A DNA stretch of 64,000 bases from Piliocolobus tephrosceles (GCF_002776525.5 NC_045438.1:143942095-144006094); one strand, 5' to 3'. Shown: positions 1 through 12,004, counted from the stretch's first letter. The notes: generated by a model from the sequence alone, not told the origin. Numbers and translations are program-made.

Positions 1-564
1 CTGTACACAGGATGGGGCACATGGGACCAGTCTAGTTTTCATGTGTTGAGGGGGAAAAAAATGAAAAAGATGGGGAGCAGCTGTTGCTAATTAATTGTGG
101 GAATTTATTATAATTGTTGCTATTTTTTTCTGATTGCTAGTTCATAACACCTTTTCATTACTGCAGCATTGGACATTGCAGGGTGGTATAGGTTTAGGGG
201 AACATTTGCTCATCCAGGCTCTTCTGAATAAGGAATTACTCATGAAGAAGAGCAGCCTAGGCCAACACACAGGTGTTGAGAATTGCACTGAAGGTCCCTG
301 GCACTGCAGCCTGAGGCTTAGCTGAGACCTGTCGATAGGTGGGCAAGAGTGATGTGGCTGTTTATACCCCGAAATGGGTTTCTCCAAGATGCATAATGCC
401 CCTCTGAGCTCTGACCTGGCCTTGCGTATGTTTCTTTAATAAAAGATGCCAACTATCACATCATAAAGGCAAAATGTTTCCTTTAGTGTCTTTCCTGCGC
501 GTTAAATCCTAGATCTCAGTTACCTTTCTAAAGATCTGAGTTGAGTTTTCATTGTTCCTTTCAG
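1..564 (+). other. KIAA0319: KIAA0319 intron, partial
   Basis: Intronic sequence upstream of the penultimate KIAA0319 coding exon. It ends in a pyrimidine-rich tract and a 'cctttcag' acceptor at 564. I see no exon, clear repeat or RNA gene in it. Confidence 0.7.
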
Positions 565-656
565 ACAAAAAAGGACTAAAATCAGGAAGAAAACAAAGTA
601 CACCATCCTGGATAACATGGATGAACAGGAAAGAATGGAACTGAGGCCCAAATATG
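565..656 (+). CDS. KIAA0319: KIAA0319 penultimate coding exon
   Basis: The exon is 92 bp, with acceptor 'tttcag' before 565 and donor 'gtaag' after 656. The first base completes a codon split with the previous exon; then 30 codons read QKRTKIRKKTKYTILDN through ELRPKY; the last G starts a split Gly codon. The Lys/Arg-rich start is the juxtamembrane cytoplasmic segment. Confidence 0.95.
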
Positions 657-3600
657 GTAAGACAGTCTCCAGAATGACTGCCTGGCACCTTTCCACGATT
701 TACCCTAGGTATGCCTGAGGGCTAACTTGGATCAAGGGAGAATGATCTGCTGGAGTCAGCACTTTAAATGGGAAGGAAGAGTGAGGCTGGGATTCTGTGA
801 TGAAAAACAACCTTCAGGCCGGGCACAGTGGCTCACGCCTGTAATCCCAGCACTTTGAGAGGCCGAGGCAGATGGATTGCCTGAGCTCAGTAGTTCGAGA
901 CCACCCTGGGCAACATGGTGAAACCATCTCTACTAAAAAAATACAAAAAAAAAAAAAAAAGCTGGGTGTGGTGGTGTGCACCTGTAGTCCCAGCTATTCG
1001 GGAGGCTGAGGCAGAAGAATAGCTTGAGGCCGGGAGGTGGAGGTTGCGGTGAGCTGAGATCGCATCTCTGTACTCCAGCTTGGGCTACAGACTGAGACTC
1101 TGTCTCAAGAAAGAAAAAGAAAAATAACCTTCATCAATCCTGAGGATGTGCTAATGTGGGCATGGGGGCTGGAGGCAGTAGGTTCATTATAAATTTAATG
1201 AAATTTTGGCATAATACTTTGAGGCATTAATGGATGAGGGATATGAAATGTTATCAGCTGGGCACCTACCAATGACCACAGGGCAAGACTGCTTTTTAAA
1301 CGGAGGTGTCCCCAGCATCTGCTTTTTTTCCTACTCCTGGTTGGAGGGTGGGGGGCAGTTGAAGACACTCCCTCAGCTCAGCTCTGAATGCTGTTGCCTT
1401 CGGGTCTGCTAGGACAGAAATGCAGCACGAGGACATTTGGACTTTAAAGCCTAACATTTTTCAGCAGCTGCGTTATCTAATTAGCCATTGATATAGATGG
1501 ACACAAAGGCTTTACAGAAAATTGACTTCCTTCACAAAGTGTATTGATCCCTATGCTTAGGAGCACCACTTGCCCACCTCGGTTAACTTTTTCATTCTTG
1601 TTTATTAACTCTTGCATACTTAGTGAAACTTCTCTGGCCCTCTGAGGCTGCTAAAAAACACTGATTCTATAGATTTTCCATAATTCTGGGCTTATGACTA
1701 AGTTAATTTTTATGGAAGATACAATCTTTTTCAGAGTTGTGAGGTGCAAAACATTGTTCACAGTGAGTGTTGAATGCCTATCCTGTGCACAGGCACCGGG
1801 TTAGGCCCTGGAGACTGGGAGAGGAGGAAGCACAGAGCCTGCCTTTACAGGAGCTCGCAGCCTGCGGGAGGATAATTATACTGGAGCGCAAGGAGTTCTA
1901 CCAATGCATGGATGACACCATGGGTAGGAACACTCAGGTCAGAATGACTGATCGTATACAGAGAGTGTAGCTAACAGGGCTTTGGCAGGAAGAGCCCCAC
2001 AGGAAGAACAAATAGTAGCATACATTGAGTGCTCACCATCTGCATTGCATATCAGAAGTATTATAGTGACTTTTACCTAAGAGCACAATGTGCTTTAGGT
2101 TGCATTATCTCACCCACCTTTGTCTTAAAATACACTCATCCTTCTGACATTCCCGTTTCTATTCACAGAACCCCCATTCTCATTCCCCCAGTTTGAAACC
2201 TCAGTCGCTGGTGCTCCACACACACTGCCCCCTATTCCAGACACCCGCACCTTGCTAGACTCTTGCCCTTTTTCCTCAGCATTACTATCACCACCCCAGT
2301 TCAGGTCCTTACAGTTTCACCTGTGAACTAATAGTAATAATAATAATAATAATAATTAACAGGTATTTAATGTCAAATATATACTAAACACATCTGAAGT
2401 ACTTTACCCATTGAATTCTAATCCTACCCGTAGTGGTATGAGGTATGTGCAATGATTATCCCCATTTTACACAAGAGGAAACTGAGGCAAAGGAAAGTTT
2501 AGCAACTTGCCCAAGTAACATAGCTGGTGAGTGCTGAAGGTGGGGTGGAGGCCAAGCTCTTCCTCCACATTGCACTGCCTCTGCCTTGGTCCGTTTGGGC
2601 TGCTCTAACAAAATGCTGCAGACAAGGAGGTTTATGAACAACAGATATTTATTACCCACAGTTCTGGAGGCTGGGAAGGCGAATTCAGCATCTGGGCAGG
2701 GCCACTTCCTCATAGTTGGTGCCTCCTCACTGCATCCTCACATGGTGCAAAGGGCAAGGCAGCCTCTGGTGCCTGTTTTTTTTGGAGACACAGCCTCGCT
2801 TTATCCCCCAGACTGGAATGCAGTGGCACAATCTCAGCTCACTGCAACCTCTGCTTCCCAGGTTCAAGCAATTCTCATGCCTCAGCCTCCCAAGTAGCTG
2901 GGATTACAGGCACCTGCCACCATGCCCAGCTAATCTTTTTTGTATTTTTAGTAGATACAGGGTTTCTCCATGTCAGCCAGGCTGGTCTCAAACTCCTGAC
3001 CTCAAGTGATCCACCCACCTCGGCTTCCCAAAGTGCCGAGATTACAGGTGTGGGCCACCACGCCTGGCCTCTGGTGCCTCTTTTATGTGAGCACTAATCC
3101 CATTCGATCACCACCCAAAGGCCTCACCTCTTGGTACCACCATTTAGGCGTTAGATTTCAACACATGAATTTGTGGGGGTGCAAACATTCAGACCACAGC
3201 AGCCTCTATGTCTACTGTCTATCTTCCATCCTGCATGCTGTGGTTTTATTAATATCTCAGAATAACATTTTAATAGTGTCATTTCTCTGCTTACAGGATA
3301 AAATCCAAACTCCATGGTTTACTTTGTATTCATGTGCTTTTCTGTGAGGTTCCTGCCTCTCTCTCTCCAGCCTCTCCTTCATTATTTCCTACATGAATCA
3401 TTTGCTCCAAACAAATTAGTTTTTTTCTAAATATCCCTGGATGCTTCTGCATACTCCATGCCCTTCCGCTGTCCTCCTGTCTAAATTCTCTTCTTTAGAT
3501 CTCACTGATAGAGACAGGAGACAGCCAAGGGTCCCTGGTGAAACCGCACCTCCAAGCCTAAAACAGCTTGAAGGCTGAAAAACGGGACTGCTGGTCCCTG

Positions 3601-4941
3601 ATGAAGGCCCTGCCCTTTCCCAGCCGATTCTCTCTAAATAATGTCCACCTGCACACTGGGGAAAGGGGGTGGAGCCACAGGAGGTTCACGTCATTTGCAG
3701 TGGGGAGGAGCCTGGCCTCTTCAGTTCCTGTGTGGTAACCTGGGATTCAGTCTGTGAGGCAGGAGGTTGTTGGCAAGACGTCCTCTCTATTTGCTGAGAT
3801 TTTTTGTTTCCTTTTTACCAAATAAAGTCCATTTTTCTCACCCTTCTATGTGTCCGCGAGCCTAATCTTTCCTGCTAGTGTGACAAGAGCCTGGTTTTAT
3901 CTGAACTAAGGAGAAAGTTCTGCAACATCACCCTACGGGAAACATCACTGAAGCAACCCCAGCCATAAGTACATGTGCTTATTTCCTAATTCATATACAA
4001 TTTAAAAAATATCTTACCTGTTATGAGCCATCTTTTCATGAGTCTATGCCTTTTCTGTCTTTTTTTTTTTTTTCCTGAGACAGGGTCTTGCTCTGTCACC
4101 CAGGCTACATAGCAACACTATCATAGTTCACCATACCCTCGAACTCCTGGCCTCAAGTGATCCTCCCACCTCAGCCTCCCAAAGGGCTGGGATTATAGGC
4201 ATGAGCCACCAGACCCGGCCAAGTCCTTGTCTTAAACCCCTAGCCAAACACCATAAATCCTTTGAGAGTAGGAATTGAATCTTATACCTGTTCTGTCTCT
4301 TAGGTTGACCCCCTGAAATCAAATATTCTACCAAAATTATATTAACCAAATGGTGAAATCACAGAAGCTGTCATTTGTTGGATGCTTACAATGTACTAAT
4401 GGCTGGGCCAAGAGAGCGTTACATGCACTATTTCACTTAATCCTCACCATAAACTCATGGGGTAGATGCTTTGTTATCTTCCAACTGAATAGAGGAGGAG
4501 ACTGAAAGCTCAGAGAGGTTAGGTATCTTTCCCAGGGTCAAGCAGCTGGCGAGTGTCAAAGCTGGGGCAGGAGCTCAGGTGAGGCATCAAAGCCCCTGCA
4601 ATTACTTGCTAGGAAACCCAAACCGCCTGCTGTTTTGAGTGATTGCTTTCAAGGTGCGGAGAGCACCACTCCATGCTCATCACAGGACCTGCCACCAGAA
4701 CGACTGGCAGCTGGAAGCGAATCATGGCATTTCTCCTCAGATGCTTCTCTGCTTCTCTCTAGGTATCAAGCACCGAAGCACAGAGCACAACTCCAGCCTG
4801 ATGGTATCCGAGTCTGAGTTTGACAGCGACCAGGACACAATCTTCAGCCGAGAAAAGATGGAGAGAGGGAATCCAAAGGTTTCCATGAATGGTTCCATCA
4901 GAAATGGAGCTTCCTTCAGTTATTGCTCAAAGGACAGATAA
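565..4941 (+). CDS. KIAA0319: KIAA0319, last two coding exons (C-terminal tail), partial gene
   Basis: KIAA0319 is a type I membrane protein with extracellular PKD domains, expressed in neurons and studied as a dyslexia-susceptibility candidate (family knowledge). Only the cytoplasmic C-terminus lies here, in two exons: 565-656 and 4763-4941. Joined, they read 30 residues from QKRTKIRKK, a split Gly codon, then IKHRSTEHNSS to the C-terminal SYCSKDR and a TAA stop at 4939-4941. The basic run is consistent with a segment just inside the membrane. The signal peptide, PKD domains and transmembrane helix lie left of the window. The next gene, ALDH5A1, converges from the other strand. The tail matches the human protein closely as I remember it, with no frameshift. 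Confidence 0.95.
817..1125 (+). mobile_element. Alu, full length, +
   Basis: Starts 'ggccgggcacagtgg', has an internal A-rich linker and an A-rich tail. The flanks share 'aaccttca', the target-site duplication. Confidence 0.92.
2329..2358 (+). repeat. (AAT)n microsatellite
   Basis: About ten near-perfect 'aat' units immediately before a MIR. Confidence 0.9.
2360..2560 (+). mobile_element. MIR SINE, +
   Basis: Recognisable MIR core: 'ccattttacacaagaggaaactgaggc' type block (about 2462-2490) followed by 'aacttgcccaagtaacat'. Diverged, old. Confidence 0.75.
2580..3215 (+). mobile_element. Old interspersed repeat split by an Alu
   Basis: The two halves (2580-2774 and 3069-3215) match a common mammalian repeat with 'acagttctggaggctgggaa' and 'cattcagaccacagca' blocks. 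I recognise the family but do not assign a name. The Alu inserted into it. Confidence 0.6.
2775..3067 (-). mobile_element. Alu, -
   Basis: Poly-T first, ending 'gccaccacgcctggc'. The exact duplication 'cctctggtgcct' flanks both ends (2763-2774 and about 3068-3079). Confidence 0.92.
3506..3927 (+). mobile_element. Solo endogenous retroviral LTR, + (family not assigned)
   Basis: A 422-bp element with TG...CA ends (TGATAGAGAC to CTGCAACA), flanked by the 4-bp duplication TCAC at 3502-3505 and 3928-3931. It contains AATAAA at 3821-3826 followed by a T-rich R/U5-like part. No retroviral genes adjoin it, so it is a solo LTR left by recombination. The 4-bp duplication fits class I (ERV1), but I cannot name the subfamily. 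It lies sense in the last intron of KIAA0319. Confidence 0.82.
4060..4220 (-). mobile_element. Alu monomer (FLAM-like), -
   Basis: Poly-T, then 'gagacagggtcttgctctgtc', ending 'agacccggcc' after only one arm. This is a free left monomer or a shortened Alu. Confidence 0.8.
4375..4570 (+). mobile_element. MIR SINE, +
   Basis: MIR-like body: 'gcactatttcacttaatcc', then 'gaggagactgaaagctcaga' and 'aagcagctggcgagtg'. Diverged. Confidence 0.7.
4763..4941 (+). CDS. KIAA0319: KIAA0319 last coding exon
   Basis: The acceptor 'ctctctag' ends at 4762. The exon completes the split Gly codon, then reads IKHRSTEHNSSLMVSESEFD through SFSYCSKDR and stops at TAA. It is rich in Ser, Asp and Glu, as expected for a cytoplasmic tail with trafficking signals. 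The coding part is 179 bp, and the 3' UTR continues in the same exon. Confidence 0.96.
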
Positions 4942-6689
4942 TGGCGCAGTCCGTTGTAAAGTGGAAGGACCCCATAGGAATCCTTGAATCCAGGACCAGT
5001 CAGTGGGAGTTGCAGCACAGAACCCACTCTTTCAGAATAGCTCATTGACCTCCTTCCCCAGTGGGCTAGATGTGTATCCCCACGTACTAAAAGACCGGTT
5101 TGTGAAGGCACAAAACAAAACAAAAACGTTGCTCTTTTAACTGAGATGCTTCTTAATAGAGATAAAGGCTGGGTGAAACTCTAAGGTATATACTTAAAAG
5201 AGTTTTGTGTTTTTGTAGCTGGCACAATCTCATGTTAAAGATGAAAAACTATTTCTATCTATAGAACCTTAGAGAAGGTGAATTAAATAAGGATTTAAAG
5301 AGGGATGGTTTCTCTCTTAGCCACTGTGATTGCCTCTAAGGAACAGCATTCTAAACATGGTTTATCTTGTAGCACCTGCAGTCAGATGGCTGTGTATGTT
5401 AAAATAGCTTATCTAAGAGGCACAGGTCGTCTTCTGTGGAGGTGCGGAGAGTCTTGCGTGTAGCAAGTTTTCTGTGCTGATGGCAGCACACAGTGCAAAG
5501 CCCTCCTGGTTTTCAATTCTGTGCTATGTCAACGGCAGTTTTCAGCTCTCTCAAGAGAGCAGCTGTTGGCCATTCAAGAGCTAAGGAAGAATCATATTCT
5601 AAGGACTGAGGCAATAGAAAGGGGGGGAGGAGCTTAATGCCGTGTAGGTTGAAGGTAGCATTGTAACATTAAGAAAAATGACAGTGACTCCTCTGGGTGT
5701 TGTTTAGCAGTCTTGTTCTCTCATGTAAACTGAGCCCCAGTTTACACTAAATGCAATAGAAGTGATTAATTCATTAAACGTTTATTAGGTTCTGTAGGCT
5801 GTGCATTTGGACTGCCATAGATAGGACAATTGTGTATATATTCCAAAACTCTGAAATGCAGTCAGTCTTAACTTGGATGGCGTGGTTAGGATACTCTGGT
5901 CCCCGACAGGTACTTTCCAAAATAACTTGACATAGATGTATTCACTTCCTATGTTTAAAAATACATTTAAGTTTTTCTACCGAATAAATCGTATTTCAAA
6001 CATGAAAGACAATTAAAACATTCCCACCCACAAAGCAGTACTCCAGAGCAATTAACTGGAGTTAATTGTAGCCTGCTATGTTGACTGGTTCAGGGTAGTT
6101 CCCCATCCGCCCTTGGTCCTGAGGCTGGTGGCCTCGGTGGCACCCTTGGCATTCTTTGTGGGAAGATTAGAATGAGAGCTAGAACCAGTGTTTTGGTACC
6201 AAGTGTAAGCACACCTAAACAATATCCTGTTGCACAACGCTTTTGTAACACGTGGGAAAACTAGGATTGCATTGCTGATTAAGAAGCAAGGTATCTCAAC
6301 CATCAGGGCAGGAGTGCCAGAGAAAATCTTCCCCATGGGCTCCTAAAAAAAATTCAGCTTTTAGGTGCTTTTGTCATCTCCCAGAGTATTCATCCTCATG
6401 GGACCATCTTATTTTTACTTATTGTAATTTACTGGGGAAAGGCAGAACTAAAATTTGTGTCATTTTATTTTTAAAATAATTGCTTATGCCTACACTTTCT
6501 GTATAACTAGCCAATTCAATACTGTCTATAGAGTTAGAAGGAAAATGTGATGTATTTTTTTTTAACCAGTAGTGAGCTTCATAAGCCTAGAATCTGCCTT
6601 ATCAGGTGACCAGGGTTATGGTTTTTCTGCATGCAAATGTGAATGTCTGGCGTAGGGGACAGCAGCCCAAATGTGAAGTCATTGGGCAT

Positions 6690-6862
6690 AATGTGGAAGA
6701 AGTGAGTGAACATTTACCGCTTTATGTACATAACATATGCATTTTACATACTCAGTTGATCCTTATAATCAACCTTGAAGAGGAGATATTATTATTCTGA
6801 CATTGCAGATAGCCCTCCGAAGGCCCAGAGAGGTTAAGTAGCTTGCCAGAGGTCACGGCCAA
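6690..6862 (+). mobile_element. MIR SINE, +, inside KIAA0319 3' UTR
   Basis: The block 'ccagagaggttaagtagctt' followed by 'gccagaggtcacggcc' is the MIR core and 3' half. Confidence 0.75.
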
Positions 6863-7723
6863 GATGTAGTGGATCTAAGCACTGAAAGCAAATTTTTAAA
6901 ATTGTGGTGTTCTGCTTTGCACTACACAAAGAACTCCTGCTTTGATGGATGGAGGGCAAATTCTGGTGGAACTTTTGGGCCACCTGAAAGTTCTGTTCCC
7001 AGGACTAAGAGGAGTTCCTTTTGATGGGTCCAGAGAGCCAAGGACAGAGGGAGAGATGGCCTGTATAGTCTCCTGTGGATCACACCCTCCCTCTAAGTTT
7101 GCAATGGACTTCTCCTGCTCCTCCTCCTTTTCTGTCCTTGGCCATCGCAGCCTGGCCTCTCTGATCCTTCCATCACAGAAGGATCTTGAATCTCTGAGAA
7201 ATCAAACAGCACAGTAGTGATCGGAAAGTGGGTCCTGTCTTGTTACCCCATTTCTCATCAGAACAAAGCATGACATGGAATGACCAGCCAGTGTTCTTCA
7301 TGGTGGACTGCTTATCATTGAGGGTCTTTGGGAGATAAAGCCCCCTAAGAGCTTTGGACAGAGAAAAACAGGCCCTAGAATATGGGAGTGGGTGTTTGTA
7401 GGGTTCACAGGCTAACAGGCACTTGAGTTGCTGGTTTACATTCAATGAAGGAGGATTCATACCCATGGCATTACACGGCTAAGCATGTGTATGACTAAAG
7501 AACTATCTGAAAACCATGCAGCGAGGTAAGGAAATGTACCACTCAACAAGCCAGTGATGCCACCCTTTGTGTGCGGGGAGGAGAGTGACTACCACTGTTT
7601 TTGTGTGACAAAGCTATCATGGACTGTTTGAATCTTGGTTTTATTGCTTAAAATGTATTATTTTCCCCTATGTGTTGACAAGGTATTTCTAATAGCACAC
7701 TATTAAATATATGCCCTAATCTA

Positions 7724-7729
7724 AATAAA
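7724..7729 (+). terminator. Candidate KIAA0319 polyadenylation signal AATAAA
   Basis: Canonical AATAAA with a GT/T-rich downstream element (7731-7760), 2.8 kb after the KIAA0319 stop. Hexamer and context are seen; use is inferred. Confidence 0.55.
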
Positions 7730-7811
7730 GGTGTCTGTATTTTCTGTAATGCTTATTTTTAGGGGGAAATTTGCTTTCTTTATATTTGGGTGTAGAGGGA
7801 TTTCCCTTGAG

Positions 7812-8400
7812 TATGGGTCAGCAAACTGTGGCCTGCAGCCTGTGTGTGCACGCCCCATGAGCTGAAAAGTGGGTCTTATGTTTTTTTTTTTTTGTTTGTT
7901 TGTTTTTTTGAGACGGAGTCTCGCTCTGTCGCTGGGGCTGGAGTGCAGTGGCCGGACCTCAGCTCACTGCAAGCTCCGCCTCCCGGGTTTATGCCATTCT
8001 CCTGCCTCAGCCTCCCGAGTAGCTGGGACTACAGGCGCCCGCCACCTCGCCCGGCTAGCTTTTTGTATTTTTTTAGTAGAGACGGGGTTTCACCGTGTTA
8101 GCCAGGATGGTCTCGATCTCCTGACCTCGTGATCCGCCCGTCTCGGCCTCCCAAAGTGCTGGGATTACAGGCTTGAGCCACCGCGTCTTATGTTTTCAAA
8201 TGGTTAAAAATAAAAAAAATGCGAAACATGTGAACTATATGAAATTCAGATTTGTGTTCATAAATAAAGTTTTTTTGGAACATATCCACATTCACTCATT
8301 TATGTATTATCGATGGCTGTTCTTACAACAAAGTTGAGTAGTTTCGACAGGGACTGTCTGCAAAGCCTACACTATTTACTATCTGGCCCTTTACAGAAAG
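7812..8400 (-). mobile_element. hAT-type non-autonomous DNA transposon, -, split by an Alu
   Basis: Fragments 7812-7884 and 8187-8400 show the family hallmarks: 'gtcagcaaactgtggcctgc' at one side and, in reverse sense, 'tactatctggccctttacag' at the other. The same family recurs at 11668 and 39567. Confidence 0.7.
7885..8184 (-). mobile_element. AluY of Old World monkey (AluYR) type, -
   Basis: Poly-T then 'gagacggagtctcgctctg'; carries 'tttatgccattctcctgcc', 'gccacctcgcccggcta' and 'ggcttgagcca'. Flanked by the exact duplication 'gtcttatgtttt'. Little diverged, so a young insertion. Confidence 0.9.
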
Positions 8401-9233
8401 AAAAAAATTTGCAGAAGGCTGGACTAACATTCCCTGCTCCTTCCCTGTGGGAAGACAAGTGTTCGGGAAGAACTGAGCATGCTCAGTCAGCTCGCCTTCC
8501 TCTGCGTGGCTGGTTCTCTGCTATTAACAGGCAGTCTGTCCCTAGTGCCAGAAGGCCCGCAGTGTGGTGGGGTGATTAGATTCTGGAGAGAGTATACTTA
8601 CACTACATCCTCTAATCTAGCTCTTATCAGTAATAAAGCCATTTTTAAAATGAGGGCTTGGGGTGATGTTACCAAGGAATGTATAAATGACATCTGGAAG
8701 AAGACACTCAAGAGGCTCATCCGTGACTTCAAAGGATTTGCCAAGGACAAGGAGGTTGCAAAAAACAACGAGGCTGTGGTTGAGACGGCAAACAATTTTA
8801 ACCTGAGGGTGGAAGAGGAGGATATTGAGGAGCTCCTACAGGTGGTTCCTGAGGAACTGACTAATGAGGAGTTGTTGGAACTGAAACAGGAACACATACC
8901 TGAAGAAGAGGCAAGGAAGAAAAAACTGCAGGAGAAGAAAAAGAATCGCCATGAAAATTCACAGCGAAGAGTTGAGAAGCTTTTGCAGATCTCAGTAAGT
9001 GCCTTAAAAATTTTGAAAACATGGGCCCCTCAACACCAAAAGGGTTTCATTAACAGAGAGGAATGTTCTTTGTGCATTATCTGCTTACAAGCAAATCTAT
9101 GATGAAAAAGGAAAGCAAGCCAACTACCATGGACATATTTCTGATGCATGACAACTCATAAGAACCTCAGGCAGGTCCTTCAGGAAGTGTTCCAGAAGAA
9201 GACTCCTAGCTCCTTGTTATCCTAGCTCTAAGC

Positions 9234-9540
9234 ACTTTTTTTTTTTTTTTTTTTTTTTTGAGTCAGGGTCTCACCTTGTCACCCAGGCTGGAGTACAGTG
9301 GTGCAGTTACGGCTCACTGCAGCCTTTACTTCCCGGGCTCAAGTGATCCTCCCGCCTCAGCCTCCTGAGTAGCTGGGACGACAGGTATGTGCCACCATAC
9401 CTGGCTAAGTTTTGTATTTTTTGTAGAGACAGGGTTTCACCATGTTGCCCAGGCTGGTCTTAAATTCCTGGGCTCAAGTGATCTGCCTGCCCCAGACTCC
9501 TGAAGTGCTGCGATTACAGGCGTGAGCCACTGGGCCCAGC
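9234..9540 (-). mobile_element. Alu, -, inside the Tigger remnant
   Basis: Poly-T then 'gagtcagggtctcaccttg'; ends 'gcgtgagccactgggcccagc'. Separates transposon sequence on both sides. Confidence 0.9.
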
Positions 9541-9663
9541 TGTCCCTGCGTGTTATTGCCCCTGAAGACCTTCCAGCAGGGCAAGATGAGGAGGTGGGAG
9601 ACAGAAATATCCATGAATCTGACCCTTTGTAGGCCTAGGCTAATGTGTGTAATTGTGTCTTAG

Positions 9664-9737
9664 TTTTTAACAAAAAAGTTTAAAAAAATTTTCAAAAAAT
9701 TTTAACAAAAAAGTTTTAAAAAATTTTCAAAAAATCC
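9664..9737 (+). repeat. Two-copy tandem repeat, unit about 36 bp
   Basis: The unit 'tttaacaaaaaagttt' plus 'aaaaaattttcaaaaaa' occurs twice with one-base differences, within the Tigger 3' region. Confidence 0.75.
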
Positions 9738-10433
9738 ACAAAAAAGTTTGTGGAACAAGCATATAAAGAAAATATATTTTTATACAGTTGTGCAGTTAGT
9801 TTGTGCTTTAAGCTAAGTGTGATCACAAAAGAGTCAAAAAGTTAAAAAAAAATGTAAATTTATAAAGTAAAAAGTTACAGTAAGCTAAGGGTAATTTATT
9901 ATTGGAGAAAAATATTATTTAATAAATTGAGTGTAGCCTAAGTGTTTGTAAAGTCTCCAGTAGTGTGCAGGGTATGTCCTAGGCCTTCACATTCACTCAC
10001 CACCCACTCACTGACTCAGCTTCCAGTTCTGCAAGCTGCATTCATGGTAAGTGCCTTCTACAGGTGTAGTTTTAAAATCTTTTATACTCGATTTTTACTG
10101 TACCTTTTTTATGTTTATATACATAAACACTTGCCATTGTCTCACAACTGCCTACAGTATTCAGTACAGTAACATGCTGTGCAGGTCTGTAGCCCTAGGA
10201 GCAACAGGCTTAGATCGTATAGCCTAGCTGTGTAGGAGGCTGTATCATCCAGGTTTGTGTAAGTACTCTATGATGTTCGTACAAGGACGAAATCGCCTAA
10301 TGACGCTTTTCTCAGAATATATCTCTGTTGTCGGGCAATACGTGATTGTATAATGTGAGACGACATTTGCAAAAACACTCATGTCCACTAAACCGCCGGG
10401 CAGGGGTGTTGTCTGTGTTCTAAATTATGGTGA

Positions 10434-10656
10434 GGGCTGGCTACAATGGTGCACTCCCATAATCCCAGCACTTTGGGAGGCTGAGGCGGGAGGGTGGCTT
10501 GAACCCAGGAGTTTGAGACCAGTCTGGGCAATACAGGGAGACCCTAACTGTTCAAAAAACGGAAGAAAAATTAACTGGGTGTGGTGGCATGCGCCTGTGG
10601 TCCCAGCTACTCGGGAGGCAGAGGTGAGCAGCTTGTTTGAGCCCAGGAAGTTGTAA
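10434..10656 (+). mobile_element. Alu, +, 3' truncated
   Basis: Begins 'ggctggctacaatggtg' and has the usual left arm and half of the right arm; it breaks off at 'gcccaggaagttg' with no second half or A tail. Confidence 0.85.
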
Positions 10657-11667
10657 CAGTGGGGCTTGTAGGAGAGAGAGATAGGCCAATCTGTGATGCC
10701 TGGCCTATACCCCTTTCTGTGACCGCCACCCCTGCAAACCAGGTGAATTCTCAGTTCAGCTTAGCAAACATTCTATGAGCACACACCATGGACAAGCCCT
10801 TCTCTAGGTTCTAGAGTACATCATTTCACATGCTGGCTCCTTCCCCAAGGCACTCACTGATTACGGCTCTCTGGGGAGGGAGTGCTATTTACACAAATGC
10901 GAACTGGTCTAATATCCAATAAAAACTCAAAAGATCCCCAAGCAGGGGGAAAAAAGCACAACCAGACACGTTAACACAGGGAGAGAAAATTTTGTTAATT
11001 CAACATTTACTAATCGCACACACAGCGCTGTCTGCAGACTAGACACTAAAACACACAATTGTCAAAAACTAGAAAAATGAGTTATATCCACATGTTTAAA
11101 AAGCAAAACTTTATAAATTCCTTAGCACACTCATTCCCAAGTTTTATCCCACAAAGTATAGCATGAAACAATGACAACATAAATATTATTCAAGTAAAAT
11201 GCTATTTAAAATAGCTGCACATAGGTAATTAAAACACTAGGATCCAGTTTTTAGAGGAAAAAAACATGTGGCACAATTTCAAGTTCCTAATTGAAGTTAA
11301 CAATAAAACAGATTTGCTTACATTTGCTTCTGATCTTTATTTCTGCTGTGTCTCTTTAGTAGAATGAAGAAATGGCACTTCACATAAAATCGTATTTAAA
11401 AGCTACTAAAATGCATAAACAGATGCAGATCAACTCTTTAATGACAATCCCTGCATAGCTGGAGGAAGTTCAAGGAGAACCATTTTTTCAAGGCCAATAG
11501 AATCTTGTTATATGCCTAATTTCATCTACGTTATCATCGCTGGGAAGTTCCTGCTGAGAACTCATGGTAGCAATGCTGGAAAAGTACTTTCTTCACAGGA
11601 GGTGTTCAGTATAATACAATAATGCCTGATAAATGCGAATAAGGTCAATATCTCCCTCTTGGTCTAG

Positions 11668-12004
11668 ATCAGGAGCTGGCAAACTTTTTCTTTAAGGAGA
11701 CAAGTAGTAAATACTTTAGGCTTTGCAGGCTATACTGTCCTTGTCCCAACTCTTCAACTCTGCCAAGAAAGCAGTCCCAGACCATATCATCAATGAATGG
11801 GTGTGGCTATGCTCTAATAACATTTTATTTATGGACACTGAAATCTGAATTTCATAGAATTTTCAGGTGCCATGAAATATTGTTCTTCTTTTGATTTTCT
11901 GCCCAATCATTTGAAAACATATAAACCATTCTTAGCTCACAGGTTGTATAAAAACAGGTGGCAGGCCAGGTTTGGTTCGTGGGCCATAGTTTGCCAACCC
12001 CTGA
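11668..12004 (+). mobile_element. hAT-type non-autonomous DNA transposon, +
   Basis: Inverted ends 'caggagctggcaaact' and 'agtttgccaacccctg'; internal 'taggctttgcaggctata' block. Flanks 'tctagat' and 'atctaac' may be the remains of an 8-bp duplication. Lies in the inferred ALDH5A1 3' UTR. Confidence 0.8.

Larger units (their letters stand above)
657..4762 (+). other. KIAA0319: Last intron of KIAA0319
   Basis: The intron is 4.1 kb with GT-AG ends. It holds an Alu (817-1125), an (AAT)n run, MIR copies, a composite repeat split by an Alu (2580-3240), a solo LTR (3506-3927) and an Alu monomer (4060-4220). I see nothing recognisable in 1126-2326. Confidence 0.85.
4942..7750 (+). other. KIAA0319: KIAA0319 3' UTR (right end inferred)
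   Basis: Continuous non-coding exon sequence after the stop, free of Alu or L1 except for a MIR near 6700-6860. AATAAA occurs near 5983 and again at 7724-7729; the latter is followed by a T/GT-rich stretch and is my choice for the main polyadenylation site. The end position is inferred, not observed. Confidence 0.6.
8540..10350 (+). mobile_element. Tigger (pogo-type) DNA transposon remnant, +, split by an Alu
   Basis: An open stretch near 8580-8990 reads AWGDVTKECINDIWKKTLKR, then a region rich in Glu and Lys (VEEEDIEELLQVVPEELTNEE). This resembles the C-terminal part of Tigger transposases, downstream of the DDE catalytic core, which is absent. After the Alu (9234-9540) the 3' non-coding part continues, including 'caccacccactcactgactc', to a terminal segment ending near 10350 beside TA. 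Pogo-type elements duplicate TA. A host gene of TIGD type is unlikely because the frame is broken and the catalytic core is missing. Subfamily not assigned. Confidence 0.7.

Noticed and set aside
8479..9102. 207-codon open frame as a possible host gene
   Set aside because: It matches the C-terminal part of a Tigger-type transposase, lacks the DDE core, and its first third is unrelated sequence read through by chance.
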